From UMGS1502 sp045545435 (GTDB lineage Bacteria > Actinomycetota > Coriobacteriia > Coriobacteriales > Eggerthellaceae): DNA of 24,404 bases. The stretch lies in the NCBI GenBank assembly GCA_045545435.1, contig JAZQAV010000140.1, positions 1 to 24,404 on the forward strand, read 5' to 3'. The translations under genes and the position numbers were made by a program. Under the pieces are notes generated by a model. The model was given only the letters and a program-made list of their open reading frames with translations. It did not search any database and was not told where the DNA came from. Shown piece by piece: positions 6,546 to 13,592 of the stretch; position 1 is the stretch's first letter, and the number at the start of each line of letters is the position of its first letter.

Positions 6546-8447
6546 CTACATGAGCTTGCAGATATCCTCGGCAAAGGCAGCGGGGTTTTCGATGGGCATG
6601 CCCTCCATCAGCAGTGCCTGGTTGTACAGAAGCGAGGTGTACAAGCGCAGCTTCTCGCGATCCTCATCAGCTTTAGCAGCCTGCAACTTCTCGAAAACGG
6701 GATGCTTGGCATTAAGCTGCAGCACACGGGTAGCACGCGCCATCTCGCCCGTGGGCGACTGAGAAAGCACACGCTCCATCTCAAGGGACAGCATGCCAGC
6801 GGCCGCAAGAGCAGCGGGAACGTCAGTAAGCGCAGGAGACACGCACACCTCTGCCACTTGCCCGTCCAGAAGCTCTTTCATGTCGGCGAACAGCGACTCG
6901 TTTTCCTTGGTGGCGTCTTCGGCCTGTTTCTTCTCTTCTTCGCTGGCGATATCAAGGTCGGCAGAAGCTACGTTCATCAACGCATGGTCTTGGTAGGCGC
7001 GCATGGTTTGGAAGCAGAATTCATCGATGTCCTGCGTGCACAGAAGCACATCGTAGCCCTTTGCCAAAACGGTTTTCACCATGGGGATGGCGCCAATTGC
7101 ATCAAGCGATTCGCCGGCAGCGTAGTAAATGCCCTGCTGTTCGTCGTCCATTTCGGCAACGTACTCGTCAAGCGTGACCTGCTTCTGAAGCTTGGCCGAG
7201 TAGAACAGGAACAACGGGGCCAACTCCATCGCCTTTGCTCCGTAAGTGGAGTACACGCCAAACTTCAACGAGCGCCCGAAGTTCTCAAAGAACGTCTCGT
7301 AGTCCTCGCGCGCATTATCGCGCATGTTCTCAAGCTCGGACGTGATCTTCTTTTCAACCTTGTTGGCAATGGCGCGCAACTGGCTGTTGCGCTGCAGCGT
7401 CTCGCGCGAAATGTTGAGCGTCAGGTCGGAAGAGTCAACAATACCGCGCACGAAGTTGTAATAGTCGGGCAGCAAATCGGCGCACTTGTCCATGATGAGC
7501 ACATTGGAGCTGTACAGCGCCAAGCCCTTCTCGTAATCGCGGCTGTACAGGTCAAAGGGCGTACGGCCCGGGATGAACAGCAGCGCATCGTAGGTAAGCG
7601 CGCCTTCCGCGTGTACCGAAATCACGCGTTGAGGGTTATCCCAATCGTGGAAATTCGACTTGTAGAACTCGTTGTAATCGTCGTCGGAAACCTCGGATTT
7701 ACGGCGCTTCCAGATGGGAATCATCGAGTTGATGGTGTCAATTTCCTTGTAGTCCTCATACTGCGTTACGTAATCGTCGCCGGCATCTTTGGGCTTGGGA
7801 AGCGGACGCGATTTGGTTACTTCCATCTTGATGGGATAGCGCACGTAATTGCTGTACTGCTTGATAAGGTGGGTAAGGGCATGCTCGTCGAGGAAGGCAT
7901 CGTAGCCTTCTTCGTCGGTGGAATCTTTGAGCGTCAAGATGATGTCGGTGCCCCATTTATCCTTTTCGCCAGGTGCGATAGTGTAGCCGTCTACACCGTT
8001 TGACTCCCACACGTTGGCCTCATCGCTGCCATAGGCACGCGAAACCACACGCACATGCTTGGCCACCATAAACGAAGAGTAGAAACCAACGCCAAACTGA
8101 CCGATGATGTCGGCTGCATCGGTTGACGCAATGTCGTTTTCCTTCTTGAATTCCTGACTTCCCGAATGCGCGATGGTGCCCAAATTCTTTTCAAGCTCCT
8201 CGGCGGTCATGCCGATGCCCGTATCGGACACGGTAACCGTACGCGCCTGCTTGTCAAAGGAGACGTTGATTTCCAGGTCTTCCTTCCCTATTTGAATCGA
8301 GCTGTCGGTGAGGCTTTTGAAATACAGCTTGTCCACCGCATCCGATGCATTGGAGATGAGCTCGCGCAGGAAGATGGATTTGTTCGTATAAATAGAATTG
8401 ATCATAAGATCGAGCAGCTTTTTGCTCTCTGTTTTGAATTTGCGCAT
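6546..8447 (-). CDS. htpG: HtpG (Hsp90-family chaperone), 633 aa
   Basis: An ATP-dependent cytosolic chaperone of full length. The N-terminal GHKL ATPase motifs are all present: E-L-I-S-N-A-S-D-A, V-S-D-T-G-I-G-M, and the lid region G-Q-F-G-V-G-F-Y-S. The middle domain has the catalytic-loop region (I-S-R-E-T-L-Q-R-N) and a C-terminal dimerisation domain follows. There is no N-terminal import or export signal. The ATG at 8447 has an AAGGATC site about eight bases upstream. A strong promoter and a CIRCE operator lie 105-165 bases upstream, so heat-shock control by HrcA is likely. It ends at a clear terminator and is monocistronic. Confidence 0.97.
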   Translation of the reverse strand: MRKFKTESKKLLDLMINSIYTNKSIFLRELISNASDAVDKLYFKSLTDSSIQIGKEDLEINVSFDKQARTVTVSDTGIGMTAEELEKNLGTIAHSGSQEFKKENDIASTDAADIIGQFGVGFYSSFMVAKHVRVVSRAYGSDEANVWESNGVDGYTIAPGEKDKWGTDIILTLKDSTDEEGYDAFLDEHALTHLIKQYSNYVRYPIKMEVTKSRPLPKPKDAGDDYVTQYEDYKEIDTINSMIPIWKRRKSEVSDDDYNEFYKSNFHDWDNPQRVISVHAEGALTYDALLFIPGRTPFDLYSRDYEKGLALYSSNVLIMDKCADLLPDYYNFVRGIVDSSDLTLNISRETLQRNSQLRAIANKVEKKITSELENMRDNAREDYETFFENFGRSLKFGVYSTYGAKAMELAPLFLFYSAKLQKQVTLDEYVAEMDDEQQGIYYAAGESLDAIGAIPMVKTVLAKGYDVLLCTQDIDEFCFQTMRAYQDHALMNVASADLDIASEEEKKQAEDATKENESLFADMKELLDGQVAEVCVSPALTDVPAALAAAGMLSLEMERVLSQSPTGEMARATRVLQLNAKHPVFEKLQAAKADEDREKLRLYTSLLYNQALLMEGMPIENPAAFAEDICKLM

Positions 8448-8551
8448 CGAGTAGATCCTTTCTTATTCACGGCCGGCTGCCCCACCCGCGACTAGCGTCT
8501 TATCGATGGTCGGCAAACCAACTCGCGGTTGCCGCCAAGTCGCGCGCGGTT

Positions 8552-8578
8552 TTAGCAGTCTCGACCTTCAAGTGCTAA
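8552..8578 (-). promoter_or_regulatory. CIRCE element (HrcA operator) of htpG
   Basis: TTAGCAGTC, nine bases, AAGTGCTAA matches the CIRCE consensus TTAGCACTC-N9-GAGTGCTAA at 16 of 18 arm positions. It starts six bases downstream of the -10 box of the minus-strand promoter, so bound HrcA would cover the transcription start. CIRCE is the known operator of HrcA, usually found at groES/groEL and dnaK operons. Confidence 0.88.
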
Positions 8579-8584
8579 ATACGA

Positions 8585-8612
8585 ATTGTAGTAAGGCAAA
8601 ATGTCGTGTCAA
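8585..8612 (-). promoter_or_regulatory. Sigma-70-type promoter of htpG
   Basis: A consensus -35 TTGACA (8612-8607) and a -10 TACAAT (8590-8585) are separated by 16 bases. The expected transcription start falls near 8578, at the edge of the CIRCE element, leaving a leader of about 130 bases before the ATG at 8447. Confidence 0.8.
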
Positions 8613-8719
8613 CGCATCTTTCAGCTGGTTCATGTTTTCGTTAGCGAGATGTTACACAGAGGCAAATCGCCGTTAAGCAAACGTTGTTAATTGAAGCTAC
8701 GCGCTCTACTTTATTGCGC

Positions 8720-8725
8720 TAAAAT
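8720..8725 (+). promoter_or_regulatory. Possible -10 box for the zinc-ribbon/TPM/SPFH module
   Basis: TAAAAT lies 45 bases upstream of the ATG at 8770. There is no clear -35 and no ECF-sigma-like element that I can support, so the promoter type remains open. Confidence 0.3.
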
Positions 8726-8769
8726 GAAGGTATCTTGGATGCGCACTTTCCTCCTTGAAAGGAAGAGTC

Positions 8770-10014
8770 ATGGCACTGGAAACTACCAACTACCAATGCC
8801 CCTCCTGCAACGGCTCGCTGCGCTATGTGGGCGAATCGGGCATGCTCGAATGTGATTTTTGCGGTTCGAAATTCACGGTCGAAGAAGTTGAGCGCTATTT
8901 CGCTGAAAAACAGGCAAACGCTGATGCGAAAGCCGCACAAGAAACCGCAAAGGAAGAGAAGAGGCGCGCAGAGCAAGCGGCCGCTTCTGCGCAGGAAGGC
9001 ACTGCTGGAACAGGCGCCGCTTTCGGAGGCTCAGCGGGCGCGTCAAGCGCGCCAAGCGCAAAGCATGCTGCTGCCGCCGCTGACGCAGACCCCATCCAAA
9101 CGTATCTCAATCGTTCGAAATGGTCGGCCCAAGAAGCCGAGAACCTTCGTTCGTACACCTGCTCAAGCTGCGGCGCTCAGCTGTTAACCGATCAGAGCAC
9201 GGCCGTCACCAGCTGCCCCTACTGCGGTAACCCAACCGTGCTCCCCGGACAGCTTACCGACACCATGAAACCCGAGTACGTTATCCCGTTCCGCTTGGAC
9301 AAAAAGGCGGCGGTAAGCGCGTTGAAGGCGTACTACAACGGCAAGAAGTTCTTGCCCAACGCATTTGCCGATTCCAACCATCTTGAGGAAATTCAGGGTG
9401 TTTACGTGCCGTTCTGGCTGTTCACAGCCGATACGCAAGGTGACGGCACCTTTAAGGCAACGCGCACGCAAGCATGGGCCGATTCCAAGAACACCTACGT
9501 TAAAACCGACTTTTACAGCGCTCATCGCCTGGGCAAAATGCATTTTGACAAAGTCCCAGTTGACGCGTCGTCCAAAATGCCCGATGCGCACATGGACGCC
9601 ATCGAGCCGTTCGACTATTCCGAAATGAAACCTTTCTCGTTTGGTTATTTGCCCGGTTACGTCACTGAACGCTACGACCAGGACGCCGACGAGTGCCGCA
9701 GCCGCGCGGAAAACCGCATGGGGCAAACAACCGAAGATATGCTGATGTCATCAGTTACTGGATACGAAAGCGTCTCCAAGGAGACCTGCAACGTTTACAC
9801 CAACTGGGACGAAACCGCGTACGCGCTTCTGCCCGTGTGGATGCTTCACACCAGGTGGAACAACCAAGACTTCCTGTTTGCCATGAACGGCCAAACGGGC
9901 AAGCTCATTGGCGATTTGCCCGTTGACAATGGCAAGGTCATCGCGCAATTCCTCATCGTGTTCGCGCCGCTTTTGGTGATTGCGCTCGCCATCGTGTTCG
10001 GATTGCTGGGGTGA
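8770..10014 (+). CDS. YdjG-like zinc-ribbon protein with a C-terminal membrane helix, 414 aa
   Basis: The N-terminus carries a TFIIB-like zinc ribbon (C10-P-S-C13 and C28-D-F-C31). A charged, Ala-rich coiled stretch (about 35-110) follows. A second zinc ribbon has C131-S-S-C134 and C149-P-Y... C152. The middle and C-terminal part (about 165-385) is a globular domain with W/Y-rich strands. A single hydrophobic helix at about 390-412 ends the protein. This is the architecture of Bacillus YdjG and its relatives, sometimes labelled PriA-like only because of the zinc ribbon. I start it at the ATG at 8770, preceded by AAAGGA. It is followed five bases later by the TPM protein, so they form an operon. 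The inferred role is cytoplasmic-face scaffold for an SPFH complex. Confidence 0.8.
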   Translation: MALETTNYQCPSCNGSLRYVGESGMLECDFCGSKFTVEEVERYFAEKQANADAKAAQETAKEEKRRAEQAAASAQEGTAGTGAAFGGSAGASSAPSAKHAAAAADADPIQTYLNRSKWSAQEAENLRSYTCSSCGAQLLTDQSTAVTSCPYCGNPTVLPGQLTDTMKPEYVIPFRLDKKAAVSALKAYYNGKKFLPNAFADSNHLEEIQGVYVPFWLFTADTQGDGTFKATRTQAWADSKNTYVKTDFYSAHRLGKMHFDKVPVDASSKMPDAHMDAIEPFDYSEMKPFSFGYLPGYVTERYDQDADECRSRAENRMGQTTEDMLMSSVTGYESVSKETCNVYTNWDETAYALLPVWMLHTRWNNQDFLFAMNGQTGKLIGDLPVDNGKVIAQFLIVFAPLLVIALAIVFGLLG

Positions 10015-10018
10015 TCGC

Positions 10019-10987
10019 ATGACGAGCATTCACCACAAAACCGTGCACCCGCAAGCTTCTGCGTATGAAACGGCTTACGGCAACCCTACGGCTGTAAGCC
10101 AGACCGCCACCTGCGATATGCCGAGTGCGGATGCGGTTGCTTTGTTTGACGACCGCGCGCAGTACGCCCAACGCTCGCTTGCGGCTTTTCTGCTGGCATT
10201 GATGGCAGCGGTTGCGTGCGCGCTTGCCATAACCTGTGCGCCCACAACCGCCTTAGCCGACGGCGGCTACATCATTGACCGCTACCACCTCTTCGACAGC
10301 AACGAGTACGCAACGCTTGAATCGCAGGCCGAAAAAACCGCGAGCACCTATAACGTGGGCGTCTACTTGCTGGTAGTTGATAACGTAGGCGGTTCTTCTG
10401 CGCGCCAATACGCCATCGATTACTACAACGGGAACAACCTGGGACTGGGAAGTAATCGCAGCGGCATTTTGTTCCTGATAGCGGTTAATTCGCGCGATTA
10501 CGTCACCATTACATACGGGGATGGCATCAACGCCTTCACCGATTACCAAATCGAGCAGATGGAAAAAGCGATTGTGAGCGAGCTGCGCCACGACAACTGG
10601 TACGACGCCGCAAAGCGCTACGTTGAAATGGCCGATTCCACACTTGCCTTCCGCGCGGAACACGGTGAGCCGCTTGATTACGACAACGCGCCCACCGACC
10701 CCATGACCAAGCTTTTGTTCCTTGCCATCGGCGTGTTGTTTGCCGCACTCATCGCGGGTGGGCGCTGCGCCATGATGTACAGCCAGATGAAAACCGCGCG
10801 CGAAGCCACCCAGGCGGGACGCTACCTTGACCAGAACAGCTTCGTTTTGCTTTCGCATGACGATTCGTACGTAACCTCTTCCGTTGTGGCAACGCCGCGC
10901 GCATCCTCTTCCAACCGCGGCGGCTTCCGTGGAGGTTCGTCCATCGGCAGCGGAGGATTCGGCGGCTCAGGAGGAGGCAAGTTCTAA
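10019..10987 (+). CDS. TPM-domain membrane protein (YdjH/YgcG-like), 322 aa
   Basis: Residues 1-50 are hydrophilic. A hydrophobic segment at 53-74 ends in A-L-A-D, either an uncleaved anchor or a late signal peptide. A TPM (TLP18.3/Psb32/MOLO-1) domain covers about 84-215, with the characteristic Y-N-V-G-V-Y-L-L-V-V strand and the Y-V-T-I-T-Y-G-D-G strand. A second membrane helix (231-249) is followed by a conserved juxtamembrane segment, Q-M-K-T-A-R-E (256-262) to S-F-V-L-L. The Gly/Ser-rich tail ends G-G-G-K-F, a typical TPM-protein ending. The TPM domain probably lies outside the cell. The ATG at 10019 lies just after the preceding stop, which suggests coupling. Confidence 0.88.
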   Translation: MTSIHHKTVHPQASAYETAYGNPTAVSQTATCDMPSADAVALFDDRAQYAQRSLAAFLLALMAAVACALAITCAPTTALADGGYIIDRYHLFDSNEYATLESQAEKTASTYNVGVYLLVVDNVGGSSARQYAIDYYNGNNLGLGSNRSGILFLIAVNSRDYVTITYGDGINAFTDYQIEQMEKAIVSELRHDNWYDAAKRYVEMADSTLAFRAEHGEPLDYDNAPTDPMTKLLFLAIGVLFAALIAGGRCAMMYSQMKTAREATQAGRYLDQNSFVLLSHDDSYVTSSVVATPRASSSNRGGFRGGSSIGSGGFGGSGGGKF

Positions 10988-11142
10988 AGAAGGTAAAACG
11001 CGCAAGCAGCCTTGCGCAGCCACTACGCGAGGCGCAAACCGCGAACGTACGGGGTTAAGCCCGCACGTGGCACGAGGTTCGAAGATCGCGAGGCACGAAC
11101 AGCGCCTCGCAGCAAGTACAAGCGGCGCGAAGGAGGATGGCC

Positions 11143-11388
11143 ATGAAGGAAGTGAGCGTTGTTTCCCTTGTTTTCGCAATCGCCATTTGCGCGCTTATCG
11201 CATGGTTGGTAACCCAGCACGGAATGGCGAAAATGCGCACGGCTCGCGAGAAATCGCGTGCGCGCGACTACTATCAAGACGGGAGCTTCGAGCTTATTGA
11301 GCACAGCGATAGGCTCGTCGATTCGAAGACGGAAACAAAACCGAAAGACAACGGAAACCAGAAAGGCGGCGAGGCTCACGCAACATAG
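11143..11388 (+). CDS. Small single-pass membrane protein, paralogue of the C-terminal tail of the TPM protein, 81 aa
   Basis: A membrane helix (about 6-26) is followed by K-M-R-T-A-R-E (30-36) and a tail containing Y-Y-Q-D-G-S-F-E-L-I. Aligned with residues 256-289 of the upstream TPM protein, about 14 of 33 positions are identical. They include M-x-T-A-R-E, S-F, the His, the Asp and V-x-S. There is no TPM domain and no Gly-rich tail. The ATG at 11143 is six bases after an AGGAGG site; the ATG at 11137 abuts that site and is unlikely. It sits within the module, between the TPM and SPFH genes, so it probably binds the same cytoplasmic partner. The function is unknown. Confidence 0.75.
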   Translation: MKEVSVVSLVFAIAICALIAWLVTQHGMAKMRTAREKSRARDYYQDGSFELIEHSDRLVDSKTETKPKDNGNQKGGEAHAT

Positions 11389-11392
11389 CAAA

Positions 11393-11419
11393 GACCGAGC
11401 ATCGTGCGCTGGCTCGGTC
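11393..11419 (+). other. 8-bp hairpin just after the small membrane-protein gene
   Basis: GACCGAGC (11393-11400) pairs with GCTCGGTC (11412-11419) around an 11-base loop, four bases after the stop. There is no U-tract, so it is more likely an RNA-stability or attenuation structure than an efficient terminator. Confidence 0.55.
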
Positions 11420-11448
11420 GCCGAAACCTAACAACAGCGCAGTTCACA

Positions 11449-11546
11449 AGCGCAGCCGTTGCGCACGAAACGGCACTTAGAGCGCGGCCGCTGCGCATGA
11501 AGCGGCACCTTACAGCGCAGCCGTTGCGCACGAAGCGGCACCTCTT
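11449..11546 (+). repeat. Three tandem 32-33-bp repeats, each forming a small hairpin, before the SPFH gene
   Basis: Units start at 11449, 11481 and 11514. In each, GCCGTT or GCCGCT pairs with AACGGC or AGCGGC around an 8-base GCGCA(C/T)GA loop. The fifth stem pair is T-A in copy 1, C-G in copy 2 and G-T wobble in copy 3, so pairing is kept while sequence changes. The last copy ends about 20 bases before the SPFH start codon. Confidence 0.75.
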
Positions 11547-11562
11547 ATGATTGGAGCAGTTT

Positions 11563-13026
11563 ATGGGACTTATTAAAGCAGTCGTTGGAGCAGCTGGCGG
11601 CGCATTGGCCGACTCTTGGCGCGAGTACTTCTACTGCGATGCGCTTGACGAGGATACGCTTGCCGTCAAAGGCCAAAAGCGCACGTCCGCAAAGGGACGC
11701 TCGTCCAATGTTCGCGCCGAGGACAACATCATCTCCAACGGCTCGGTGATCGCAGTCGCCGATGGTCAGTGCATGATCATCGTCGAGCAAGGCGAAATTG
11801 TTGACGTTTGCGCCGAGCCCGGCGAGTTCACGTACGACCGCTCCACCGAGCCCAGCATCTTCTACGGTAACCTGGGCGACAGCATTGCCGCTACGTTCAA
11901 CCAAATCGGACGCCGTTTCACCTTTGGTGGCGACACGGGCAAAGACCAGCGCGTCTACTACTTCAACACCAAGGAAATCTACGGCAACAAATACGGAACC
12001 ACTTCGCCTATCCCCATGCGCATCGTTGATGCCCGCCTTGGCTTCGAGTTCGAGCCAGGTGTACGTATGAACGGCGAGGATTCCTACAAGCTCACCGACC
12101 CGCTGCTGTTCTACAAAAACGTATGCGGCAATGTGTCTGAGCCCTACACGCGCGATCGCCTTGAATCGCAAATGCGCAGCGAGCTGCTGATGGCCCTGCA
12201 GCCGGCACTTGCACGCATCTCTGAGATGGGCGTGCGTTATTCTGCCATTCCGGCTCACACCAAAGAGCTTGCGGGCATTCTGAACGAGGAGCTTTCTGCC
12301 GACTGGTCGCAGCGCCGCGGTATCACGATTGAGTCGTTCGGCATTAACTCCATCACCATGTCCGAAGAGGACGAAGATCGCCTGAAGAACATCCAGATGG
12401 CCGCACCGCTCAGCAACTTGAACATGGCTGCCGGCTACACCACCGCAGCTGCTGGCGATGCTATGCGCGACGCCGCCAACAACCCCAACGGCGCCATGAA
12501 TGCCTTCATGGGCATGGGTATGGCACAAGGCATGGGCGCCGGCGCCGCAGCTCAGATGTTTGCGCAGGGTGGCGGCTACCAGGCTCCTCCTGTTACCGGT
12601 GCTGCAGCCGATGGTGGCTATGGTGCCCAACCGTTCGCTGGCTACCAGCCGCAAGGCGCCCCTGTTCCGCCCGCTGGTATGCCGCCGCAGGGAGCCCCTG
12701 TACCTCCCGCGGGCATGCCGCCTCAGGGTGCACCCGCGCAGCCTGCACCGCAAGACGACGCGGTCCGTGGCGCCCACGCAGCTCCGCCCGCCGCTGAAGC
12801 CGTAGCCGCTGGCGCCGCCGTTGCCGCTGCGCCCGCCGAACCCGCAGCGCCCGCCGCACCCGCTGGCGACGCTTGGGTTTGCCCCACCTGTGGACGCTCG
12901 AACACCACCAACTTCTGCAGCGACTGCGGAACCGCTCGTCCCGCCCCTGCAGAGTGGACCTGCCCCGACTGCGGAACCGTAAATAATTCGAAGTTCTGCG
13001 GCAACTGCGGACATCCGCGTCCGTAA
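11563..13026 (+). CDS. SPFH-domain protein with two C-terminal zinc ribbons (YdjI-like), 487 aa
   Basis: Residues about 1-290 form an SPFH (band-7-like) module of the YdjI/virion-core-like subfamily. Landmarks are the N-terminal amphipathic segment G-L-I-K-A-V-V-G-A-A-G-G and the W-R-E-Y-F-Y motif. There is no transmembrane helix. A Met/Ala/Gly-rich region (290-340) and proline repeats of the type Q-G-A-P-V-P-P-A-G-M-P-P (about 373-400) link to two zinc ribbons (C440/443/452/455 and C467/470/479/482). In B. subtilis, YdjI is the SPFH partner that brings PspA to the membrane together with YdjG and YdjH. The ATG at 11563 is six bases after a GGAG site; an in-frame TTG at 11551 overlaps that site and is rejected. 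Confidence 0.88.
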   Translation: MGLIKAVVGAAGGALADSWREYFYCDALDEDTLAVKGQKRTSAKGRSSNVRAEDNIISNGSVIAVADGQCMIIVEQGEIVDVCAEPGEFTYDRSTEPSIFYGNLGDSIAATFNQIGRRFTFGGDTGKDQRVYYFNTKEIYGNKYGTTSPIPMRIVDARLGFEFEPGVRMNGEDSYKLTDPLLFYKNVCGNVSEPYTRDRLESQMRSELLMALQPALARISEMGVRYSAIPAHTKELAGILNEELSADWSQRRGITIESFGINSITMSEEDEDRLKNIQMAAPLSNLNMAAGYTTAAAGDAMRDAANNPNGAMNAFMGMGMAQGMGAGAAAQMFAQGGGYQAPPVTGAAADGGYGAQPFAGYQPQGAPVPPAGMPPQGAPVPPAGMPPQGAPAQPAPQDDAVRGAHAAPPAAEAVAAGAAVAAAPAEPAAPAAPAGDAWVCPTCGRSNTTNFCSDCGTARPAPAEWTCPDCGTVNNSKFCGNCGHPRP

Positions 13027-13078
13027 CACGGCAGCCGCGAAAGGTGCAGGCCGCTCAAGACGGCAATAGCGTTTTCAC

Positions 13079-13105
13079 GGGGCGACCGGGTTGACCGGTC
13101 GCCCC
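13079..13105 (+). terminator. Probable terminator of the SPFH module
   Basis: GGGGCGACCGG (13079-13089) pairs perfectly with CCGGTCGCCCC (13095-13105) around a 5-base loop, about 50 bases after the stop. The following ACTTATATCT is only weakly U-rich, and it starts a tandem pair of CTTATCTGACGCCG-like words. Confidence 0.55.
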
Positions 13106-13314
13106 ACTTATATCTGACGCCGCTTATCTGACGCCGCGTTTTGCTATCTGGTATCACTCGCGACCTGGCTCTTTTTGCAAGCCGCCATCGCCTCCTGTAA
13201 GCAGGCGTCGCACATGAGCCTAAACCGTCCTACGATCAGGCTTTACGCTCGTGAGCTCGCATTACATCCCCTGCGGGCCTAAAACCCTGCACTCTTCGAG
13301 CAGGTGTTCGGTCT

Positions 13315-13403
13315 GCAAAAATCGCGTTATGTCGAAAATTTCCGCATTTATCGCGTTATGTCGTAGAATTCCCCGCAATAATCACGATATGTCTAACCTA
13401 AAC
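13315..13403 (+). repeat. Three tandem 29-31-bp repeats, forward group
   Basis: Units begin at 13315, 13344 and 13375. Each starts GCA followed by three A/T bases and the core ATCGCGTTATGTCG (exact in the first two; ATCACGATATGTCT in the third). An A/T-rich second half ends each unit. Confidence 0.75.
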
Positions 13404-13488
13404 TTACGACGCCCGCACTACGCACAACATGACAACGGTCTGACCTGGTACGATGGAAATAGAGCTTCGAAGCTTGGCCGATGAGTGC

Positions 13489-13550
13489 GCAATTGCGTAA
13501 GACATAACGCATTTTTTGCAGCTGCACGACTTCGCAAGTGCGATTTTTGC
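13489..13550 (-). repeat. Two related 31-bp repeats in inverted orientation
   Basis: On the minus strand, GCAAAAATCGC begins at 13550 and GCAAAAAATGCGTTATGTCT begins at 13519, a 31-base period. The second carries the same GCGTTATGTC core as the forward group. The groups face each other across about 85 bases. Confidence 0.65.
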
Positions 13551-13592
13551 TGCCGCGCGATATCGCTCACGCAAATTCGACCTCGGCATATG

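Larger units (their letters stand above)
13106..13592. other. Gene-free spacer between SPFH and endonuclease genes
   Basis: No supported gene or RNA gene is visible in these 487 bases. The first 200 bases show only short hairpins (for example CGCCT...AGGCG near 13190). The rest holds the forward and inverted repeat groups listed separately. I looked for a tRNA cloverleaf and a TpsiC consensus and found none. Confidence 0.6.

Noticed and set aside
6489..8003. 504-codon open frame on the plus strand opposite htpG
   Set aside because: It lies wholly inside htpG, has no ribosome-binding site and gives a composition typical of antisense frames. htpG is certain on the other strand.
11545..13029. 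494-codon open frame antisense to the SPFH gene
   Set aside because: It mirrors the SPFH gene over its full length, and its product is a Gly/Arg-rich shadow of the repeat and Ala-rich regions. The SPFH protein has clear domains and zinc ribbons.
13106..13314. tRNA or structured RNA gene
   Set aside because: Short hairpins occur, but there is no TpsiC consensus, no acceptor-stem pairing and no recognisable riboswitch core.
13315..13550. CRISPR array
   Set aside because: The units are contiguous, imperfect, differ in length and occur in both orientations. There are no unique spacers and no cas genes.
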